This document shows positions 58,798-64,000 of a stretch of DNA of 64,000 nt, piece after piece. Position numbers and translations under genes: made by a program. Each line of letters starts with the position of its first letter. The stretch's first letter is position 1. The notes beneath the pieces are model-generated. The model searched no databases and was not told where the DNA came from. It saw only the letters and a program-made list of their open reading frames with translations. The stretch is from VRUE01 sp036276735 (GTDB lineage Bacteria; Actinomycetota; Thermoleophilia; Solirubrobacterales; 70-9), in the NCBI GenBank assembly GCA_036276735.1, contig DASUOH010000027.1:1-64000 (forward strand), given 5' to 3'.

Positions 58798-59979
58798 TCA
58801 TCGCTCGGCCGCCAAAACCTTCAGGCCGCGATGCAGGGCCTCGTCGCGCGGCGTGCCCGGCGCGTCTTGGACGACGATATCGGGCTGGATCCCCTTCCCG
58901 GCCAGGTTCTTGCCGTCCGGCGTGAAGTACTCGCCGATCGTCAGCTTCAGCGCGCCCCCATTCGAGAGCCCGACCTCTTGCTGGAAGACGCCCTTGCCGA
59001 ACGAACGCGTCCCGACCACCGGCACGTCGGCGTGGTCGGCGAGGGCGGCGGCGAGGATCTCTGCTGCCGAGGCGGTGCCGCGGTCGATCAGCACCACCAG
59101 CGGCATCTGCGGCTGGTTGCCGCCTCGGGTCTCGTAAACGCTCTCCCCCTGCGTGCGGGACCGCGTCGAGACCACCTCTTCGCCCTCGGGCAGGAAGATG
59201 CTGGCGCTGAGGACCGCCTCCTCGAGCAGGCCGCCGCCGTTGGCGCGCAGGTCGAGCACCAGCCCGCGAGCGCCGCGAGCGCGCAGCTTGCGGACCGCCT
59301 CGCTGAGGGCACCGTGGGCGCCTCTGCTGAAGGCGGCGAGGCGCACGTAGCCGAGCTTCTCTCTCGCGACACGGCGCAGTGAGCTGCTGATGACGGGGAC
59401 TTCGATCTCGGCCCGGGTCAGGCGCACCTGGCGCACCGCCCCACCGCCTGCGTCGCGCACTCCGACACGAACCTGGCTGCCCTCGGGGCCCTTTATCTTC
59501 GCCGTCGCGGCGAGGCTGTCCATCCCAGCGATCGAGCGCCCCTCGACCGAGACGACCGTCTCGCCGACGTCGATCCCCGCCTCCTCCGCAGGCGAGCCTG
59601 GGAAGACTTTCACCACCCGCAGTCCCCGCCGCACCTCGACGACGCTCAGCCCGACCCCTGAGAAGCGCCCTTCGATTTCTTCGTTGAAGTGGGCCAACAC
59701 CGATGGCGACAGGTATTCGCTGAAGCGGTCGCGGTAGCGACGGCGCAGGTCGCGCACCATGCCCTGAAGGGAGGCGTCGATCAGCTCCGCGTGGCCGACG
59801 CTGCGGTAGTAGTTGTCTTCGATCAGCTCGCTCGCTTCGGCGGTGAGCCCGGCCGAGTCGTCGACGAAGACGTCGCGCAGCTGTTCGGGCATCTTGGCCG
59901 GGTGGCCGCCCAGCCATAGACCGGCAGCGAATATGGCGAGCAGGGCGGCCGTCAGGGCCACCGTCCTGGCGGCCGTCAT
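58798..59979 (-). CDS. ctpA: S41 C-terminal processing peptidase
   Basis: Membrane-anchored serine protease. 393 residues: N-terminal TM (TVALTAALLAIFAAGLWLG), PDZ domain (GVGLSVVEVRRGLRVVKVFP, AGIDVGETVVSVEGRSI) and S41 catalytic core (GLVLDLRANGGGLLEEAV, LIDRGTASAAEILAAAL with the nucleophile Ser, and Lys in GTRSFGKGVFQQ). 16 bases downstream of ftsX. Confidence 0.92.
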   Translation of the reverse strand: MTAARTVALTAALLAIFAAGLWLGGHPAKMPEQLRDVFVDDSAGLTAEASELIEDNYYRSVGHAELIDASLQGMVRDLRRRYRDRFSEYLSPSVLAHFNEEIEGRFSGVGLSVVEVRRGLRVVKVFPGSPAEEAGIDVGETVVSVEGRSIAGMDSLAATAKIKGPEGSQVRVGVRDAGGGAVRQVRLTRAEIEVPVISSSLRRVAREKLGYVRLAAFSRGAHGALSEAVRKLRARGARGLVLDLRANGGGLLEEAVLSASIFLPEGEEVVSTRSRTQGESVYETRGGNQPQMPLVVLIDRGTASAAEILAAALADHADVPVVGTRSFGKGVFQQEVGLSNGGALKLTIGEYFTPDGKNLAGKGIQPDIVVQDAPGTPRDEALHRGLKVLAAER

Positions 59980-59995
59980 CTCGTGGCCGGCCCGC

Positions 59996-60916
59996 TCAGA
60001 CCTTGAGGAAACGGCGCAGGGTCACGCCCGAGCCGACCGCCGAGACGAGCACCGATGCGGCGAAGAGGATCGCGACCAGCAGCGGGAAGGAGAGCGTGGT
60101 GCTGTTCTGCGCCGCGAGGAAATCGATGCTGTCGCTCAACGGGTCGACGATGGTCAGCTTGCCCAGCCACAGGATCAGTATGGCCACCAGGCCACCCGCG
60201 AAGCCGACCACGACCCCCTCGATCATGAACGGCCAGCGGATGAACCAGCGCGTGGCGCCGACCAGCCGCATCACCTCGACCTCGCGGCGGCGGGTGTAGA
60301 TCGAGAGCCGGATCGTGTTGCCGACCAGCATCAGCGAGGCGGCAATCAAAAGTGCGGTGATCACAGTGAGGACGATTTTCAGCGCCCCGGTGACCTGCTC
60401 GATGTCTTCGCGTGCTTCCTGCCGGTTGAACTCTTCGGAGATGATCGGAGAGATCGGCTTCGGCTTGCCGTCGGGGCCGGGCGGGATCACCGCGGCGCTG
60501 ACCGCGTCGAGGTTGGCGGCGTCGTCGGCCTTGACTCGGAAGTTGGCCGGCAGCGGGTTCGAGTTCAGCTCGTCGATGCCCAGCTCGCTTGCCTTCTCCT
60601 TGCCGAGGTCTTCTTTCAGCTCCTCCAGCGCCATCGTCTTGGTGACCAGCGTCACTTCCGCGACGTGAGGCAACGCTTCGAGCTCAGCCCGCGTCGCGGC
60701 GATTTCCTTGACCGTCGCGTCGTCGTAGAGAGCGAAGCGGGTCTCGAGGCTGTCGCGCACCTCCTCGCTCTTGGCCTGCGTCGTCTGGAAGACCGGAATC
60801 AGGACGCCGAGCAGGATCACGGTGACGACCGTGGTGACGATCGCCGCCATGCTCGGCGCGCCGTTGCGCCGCAGCGCCCGGAAAGCCTCCTGGGTGAAGA
60901 AGAAGAGCCTGCCCAT
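59996..60916 (-). CDS. ftsX: Cell-division ABC permease FtsX
   Basis: With FtsE regulates peptidoglycan hydrolases at division. 306 residues: TM1 MAAIVTTVVTVILLGVLIPV, a ~150-residue extracellular domain, then TM2-4 and the conserved VMRLVGATRWFIRWPFMIEG segment. Two bases separate it from ftsE. Confidence 0.94.
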   Translation of the reverse strand: MGRLFFFTQEAFRALRRNGAPSMAAIVTTVVTVILLGVLIPVFQTTQAKSEEVRDSLETRFALYDDATVKEIAATRAELEALPHVAEVTLVTKTMALEELKEDLGKEKASELGIDELNSNPLPANFRVKADDAANLDAVSAAVIPPGPDGKPKPISPIISEEFNRQEAREDIEQVTGALKIVLTVITALLIAASLMLVGNTIRLSIYTRRREVEVMRLVGATRWFIRWPFMIEGVVVGFAGGLVAILILWLGKLTIVDPLSDSIDFLAAQNSTTLSFPLLVAILFAASVLVSAVGSGVTLRRFLKV

Positions 60917-60918
60917 GA

Positions 60919-61755
60919 TCAGAAGAGCGAGTCGTGCCCGTTGGTCTGGCCCTCGGGGGCGACGCCCATCTCAGCCCGCATCCGCAGGCCGAACTCGGTC
61001 GTCGACTCCTCGGTGTAGCCGCCGCTGACCTCGTCGCGGACGACGCGACCCTCGTAGAGCTCGATCACGCGGCGGCGCATGCTGTCGACCATCTCGCGAT
61101 CGTGGGTAACGACCAGGACGGTGGTGCCGGTCTTGTTGATCCGGTAGAGCAGCTGCATGACGCCGATCGAGGTGACGGGGTCGAGGTTGCCGCTCGGCTC
61201 GTCGGCCAGCAACAGCGGCGGGTGGTTGACGAAGGCGCGAGCGATCGAGACGCGCTGCTGCTCGCCGCCGGAGAGCTCGTCCGGATAGCTGTGCAGCTTG
61301 GTCGAGAGACCGACCAGCCGCAGCGTCTCGGGCACCTGGGTGCGAATTTGGGCGCGGCTGGCGCCGATCACCTGCAGTGCGTAGGCGACGTTGTCGTAGA
61401 CCGTCCGGTCGGGCAGCAGCTTGAAGTCCTGGAAGACGGTGCCGATGTTGCGCCGCAGCTGCGGGATTTTCTTCTCGGAAAGGGCACCGATGTCGCGACC
61501 GGCGATGCGAACGCTGCCGTCGGTGGCGACCTCGTCCCGGATCAGGGTCTTGATCAGCGTCGACTTGCCGCAGCCGGTAGGGCCGACCAGGAAGACGAAT
61601 TCGCCGCGGTCGATCGCCAGAGAGACCCGGTCGAGCGCCATGTGTCCACCCGGATAGACCTTGGTGACCTCGCGCAGCTCGACGATCGGCGCGCGCCCGC
61701 GCCTCCCCTGCGGCGCCGGCTCGGCGCCCTTCTTTCGCTTCCTAACTCTGGCCAT
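60919..61755 (-). CDS. ftsE: Cell-division ATP-binding protein FtsE
   Basis: Cytosolic ATPase of FtsEX. From ATG 61755 it has 278 residues with Walker A LVGPTGCGKSTLIK, LSGGEQQRVSIARAFV, Walker B LLLADEPSGNLD and VTHDREMVDSMRRR. A basic N-terminal extension (ARVRKRKKGAEPAPQGRRGR) and a ~50-residue C-terminal tail (EESTTEFGLRMRAEMG) lengthen it beyond typical FtsE. prfB, often upstream, is absent; an unknown gene is divergent. Confidence 0.93.
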   Translation of the reverse strand: MARVRKRKKGAEPAPQGRRGRAPIVELREVTKVYPGGHMALDRVSLAIDRGEFVFLVGPTGCGKSTLIKTLIRDEVATDGSVRIAGRDIGALSEKKIPQLRRNIGTVFQDFKLLPDRTVYDNVAYALQVIGASRAQIRTQVPETLRLVGLSTKLHSYPDELSGGEQQRVSIARAFVNHPPLLLADEPSGNLDPVTSIGVMQLLYRINKTGTTVLVVTHDREMVDSMRRRVIELYEGRVVRDEVSGGYTEESTTEFGLRMRAEMGVAPEGQTNGHDSLF

Positions 61756-61918
61756 TGCCCGCGCTCCTTCTGCGATTACAGGGTGACTCCTGCGTGCCGA
61801 ATCGCGCGCAAGACCCCGCCCAGAAAGGATGTGTGGCACGTTAGCGAATTGTTAGTGCTCGCCTACAGCAAGCGCGTGGTGGGAACGCTCGGTCCCTCCC
61901 GGGAGGTCACCGGCACAC

Positions 61919-63004
61919 ATGCTCCCCCTGGCTGCCATATCGGCCTCCGTCGCCACCGCGATCATCGCCGCCTTCTCCTCGCTGGTCGTCGCGATCGTCT
62001 CGGCGGTCCTGGCGCGACGCAACAGTGCAGCGCTCAAGAAGCTCGAGGAAGGACAGGCCGAGACGAACGCCCGGATCGCCTACAACTACGAAGCGAGAAA
62101 GCGCCTCTACGCGGTCTGCGAGCCGCTCCTTTTCCAAGCCGTCGAACAGGCCGAGGATGCACGCTCGCGAATCTGCAGCCTCGCCAAGGCAGCGCGTAAC
62201 GACAAGCTGCGGCCGGATGGCACCGGTTGGCTCGCCCCGCCTCACCGCTACTACTTCAAGTCGACCGTCTACAGCCTGCTGGCGCCGATCACGACCTTCA
62301 GCATCCTCCAACGGCGGTTGACGACCATCGACCTCAGCCTGGACGCCGACGCCCGCGAGAAGTACGAGGTCCTCAGGCTCCTCTTCTTCTCCTTCTCCAA
62401 GGATTGGGAGCTGGCCGAATGCGGCGGGAACGCCGATCGACTCGAGTACGACCGCAACAAGGCCGACCAAGGCGAGCCCGAACGCGAGCGGCTGCTGCGC
62501 GAGTCGCCGCAACGCTACGCTCCCCAGGGCCTTTACCGCGCGATGACCTACGTTGCCGCCGAAGCGCTGATAGCCGCCGGAGAGCCCGCCGAGCCGGCGG
62601 GCGCCCGCGACCGCTGTATGACCTTCGGGGAGTTCCAGCTCGAGTGGGAGAGGGCGCAGGTCGAGCAGGCTTCGGTCGCTCGGCGCGCCATGGGTCGTCT
62701 CTCGATCGAACCGCGATCCGCCTCGCCGCTGGCCCCGGTCGTCGACAGCTTCGTCGAGCTGTTCGGTTGCTTTCATCCGAAGCGCAAGCCGATTCTCTGG
62801 CGGCTGCTCGTCGCCCAGTACCTGCTCTATCGCACGCTTCAGGGCGAGGACCCTTCTTCGACCCCGTTGTCGTCAGAGGAAGTCGACCTCTTCGACTGGC
62901 GCGACGAGGGGGATCGCGACGAGGACTTTCGGCAGCCGCTGCGGGTGGCGGAAGAGTTCGTCGGCAGCGAGCTGGCCTCCATGCAGGAGCGCCTGGCGCG
63001 TTGA
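61919..63004 (+). CDS. Membrane-anchored helical protein of unknown function
   Basis: 361 residues. N-terminal TM (AIIAAFSSLVVAIVSAVLA), then a mostly helical cytosolic domain rich in Glu/Arg with KKLEEGQAETNARIAYNYEA, a conserved-looking KRLYAVCEPLLFQAVEQAED segment and a later FGEFQLEWERAQVEQ. No motif recognised. ATG 61919 lies 11 bases after a GGAGGT. Its TGA overlaps the TTG start of the next gene. Confidence 0.75.
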   Translation: MLPLAAISASVATAIIAAFSSLVVAIVSAVLARRNSAALKKLEEGQAETNARIAYNYEARKRLYAVCEPLLFQAVEQAEDARSRICSLAKAARNDKLRPDGTGWLAPPHRYYFKSTVYSLLAPITTFSILQRRLTTIDLSLDADAREKYEVLRLLFFSFSKDWELAECGGNADRLEYDRNKADQGEPERERLLRESPQRYAPQGLYRAMTYVAAEALIAAGEPAEPAGARDRCMTFGEFQLEWERAQVEQASVARRAMGRLSIEPRSASPLAPVVDSFVELFGCFHPKRKPILWRLLVAQYLLYRTLQGEDPSSTPLSSEEVDLFDWRDEGDRDEDFRQPLRVAEEFVGSELASMQERLAR

Positions 63005-63699
63005 GCACCGAGCTGACCTTGAGCTCAAACGGCCGCCGGATCGCCGGCCGTCTCTTCTCTCAACCGAATGGCGAGCGGAGCGGAGCCGGAGTGCTGTTCG
63101 TGCACGGACAGGGCAGCAGTCAGCGGGGCTATATGGACCGCGCCGCGGCGGTGACCGAGCGCCTCGGGGCGACCTGCCTCACGTTCGACCTGAGTGGACA
63201 CGGCGAGAGCGACGGCGATCGCACCACGCTGACCCCGCGCGATCACATGGAGGACGCGCTGCGCGCCTTTGACGCGCTCGTCCGCTCGCCCGGCGTCGAG
63301 CCGGACCGAGTCGGCGTCTGCGCGGCCAGCTACGGCGCCTACATCGCCGCCCTGCTCCTCGGCGAGCGTGACGTGCGGAGTGCGCTCGTCCGGGCGCCGG
63401 CGCTTTATTCCGACGCCGACCTCGACCGACCGGATCCCAACCGGCTATCGACCGAGGAGACCGTGGAGAGCGCGGCCGCACTACGCGCCGTAGCGGCCTA
63501 CGACGGCCCGCTGTTGATCGTCGAGTCCGAGCACGACGAGGCGATCCCCCACGCAATCGTCGAGTCCTACTCGAGAGCCAACCGGGATGCCCGCCATGAG
63601 CTGATGATCGGCGCCGCTCACCGGCTTTCCGACGAGCGCGTGAGGGGGCGCTTCGTCGAGATCGTGGTCGCCTGGTTCGCTGAAACCCTCGACGGCTGA
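63001..63699 (+). CDS. Alpha/beta hydrolase
   Basis: 232 residues from TTG 63001 (TTGA overlap). Core motifs: HGQGSSQRG (oxyanion loop), TFDLSGHGES, the nucleophile in GVCAASYGAYIA (A-x-S-x-G variant of GxSxG), Asp region VESEHDEAIP and His in GAAHRLSD. Esterase or peptidase-like; substrate unknown. Translationally coupled to the membrane protein before it. Confidence 0.85.
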   Translation: MSTELTLSSNGRRIAGRLFSQPNGERSGAGVLFVHGQGSSQRGYMDRAAAVTERLGATCLTFDLSGHGESDGDRTTLTPRDHMEDALRAFDALVRSPGVEPDRVGVCAASYGAYIAALLLGERDVRSALVRAPALYSDADLDRPDPNRLSTEETVESAAALRAVAAYDGPLLIVESEHDEAIPHAIVESYSRANRDARHELMIGAAHRLSDERVRGRFVEIVVAWFAETLDG

Positions 63700-63712
63700 G
63701 GGCGCCGCGTGC

Positions 63713-64000
63713 TCAGGAAAGGATCTGCTCGACCGCGGCGACGATGCTGTCGGCGTCGATGCCCGCGGCACGGAGCAGGTCGGCGGGAGGACCGCTGGTC
63801 GGTTTGACCGAGACGGCGAGGCGGGTGAGCCGGGTGGTCGTGTCGGAGCCGGCGAGGACGCCGGCGACGGTCTCGCCGATCCCGCCCTCGGGCCAGTGGT
63901 CCTCGACCGTCACGATCGCCCTGGTCTCCGCGGCGGCCTTGAGGATCGCGGCCTCGTCGACCGGCTTGACCGAGTAGAGGTCGATGACGCGGGCCGCGAC
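63713..64000 (-). CDS. Transketolase C-terminal segment (N-terminus beyond window)
   Basis: The visible ~95 C-terminal residues show the transketolase C-terminal domain: ARVIDLYSVKPVDEAAILKA, IVTVEDHWPEGGIGETVAGV and LTRLAVSVKPTSGPPADLL. The pattern resembles the separate C-terminal transketolase subunit or the full-length enzyme; the rest lies past base 64000. Confidence 0.8.
   Translation of the reverse strand, partial: VAARVIDLYSVKPVDEAAILKAAAETRAIVTVEDHWPEGGIGETVAGVLAGSDTTTRLTRLAVSVKPTSGPPADLLRAAGIDADSIVAAVEQILS

Overview
The window is a very GC-rich, densely coded chromosomal segment. Gene content and order suggest a high-GC Gram-positive actinobacterium of the Thermoleophilia/Solirubrobacterales type: ftsE-ftsX-ctpA-rnr-smpB with tmRNA close by, uvrC-rapZ next to gap-pgk-tpi, an Rpf-like muralytic enzyme, Tad-type pseudopilin genes, and a System I (Ccm) cytochrome c maturation set. 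The taxon is an inference from content, not from an rRNA gene. No phage, IS element, CRISPR array or rRNA operon was seen.

Layout. 1-4.7 kb: alkane monooxygenase alkB (cut by the window edge), a membrane-anchored unknown, secG, then ccmF and ccmE. 4.7-11 kb: an SDR dehydrogenase, a GT2 glycosyltransferase, a ~990-residue secreted unknown divergent from a small HTH regulator with a perfect inverted repeat between them, tRNA-Gly, then ccmG-ccmH. 11-17.8 kb: a degenerate P-loop protein, argS, a phosphoesterase, an acidic lipoprotein translationally coupled to a Ser/Thr kinase, tgt and hsp20. 17.8-27.3 kb: gpmI, tpiA, pgk, gap, a VOC protein, an ABC-2 exporter, rapZ and uvrC. 27.4-32.8 kb: an enoyl-CoA hydratase, a cupredoxin lipoprotein, a MaoC hydratase, two VapBC modules (one decayed), and a compact operon of TadE/TadG-like proteins whose last gene fuses a pseudopilin-like N-terminus to a VanY carboxypeptidase domain and an SLT transglycosylase domain. 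32.8-43.9 kb: a phosphate/polyphosphate island (PiT, DUF47 partner, ppk1, ppx, phoU, pstBACS, orphan PhoB-type regulator) with two matching Pho-box-like direct repeats. 44-53 kb: uppP, an HD-domain protein, an Rpf-like gene, a methyltransferase, purU, a GNAT-like protein, an ABC-F ATPase, an OsmC protein, DUF1697 and small membrane proteins. 53-64 kb: tmRNA, a flavoprotein disulfide reductase, a membrane/coiled-coil/HhH protein, smpB, rnr, ctpA, ftsX, ftsE, two unknown or hydrolase genes and the C-terminus of a transketolase.

Cross-cutting signals. At least three families of long palindromic elements (seven copies) sit directly on or just after stop codons, always in the same orientation relative to the upstream gene. 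Two conserved enzymes (ppk1 and purU) have no standard in-frame start for their conserved N-termini. In both, an out-of-frame ATG lies just upstream and one extra C in a nearby CCC run would restore the frame. In ppk1 the open frame also runs back to the TGA stop of ppx, so the two genes are in frame across one stop codon.
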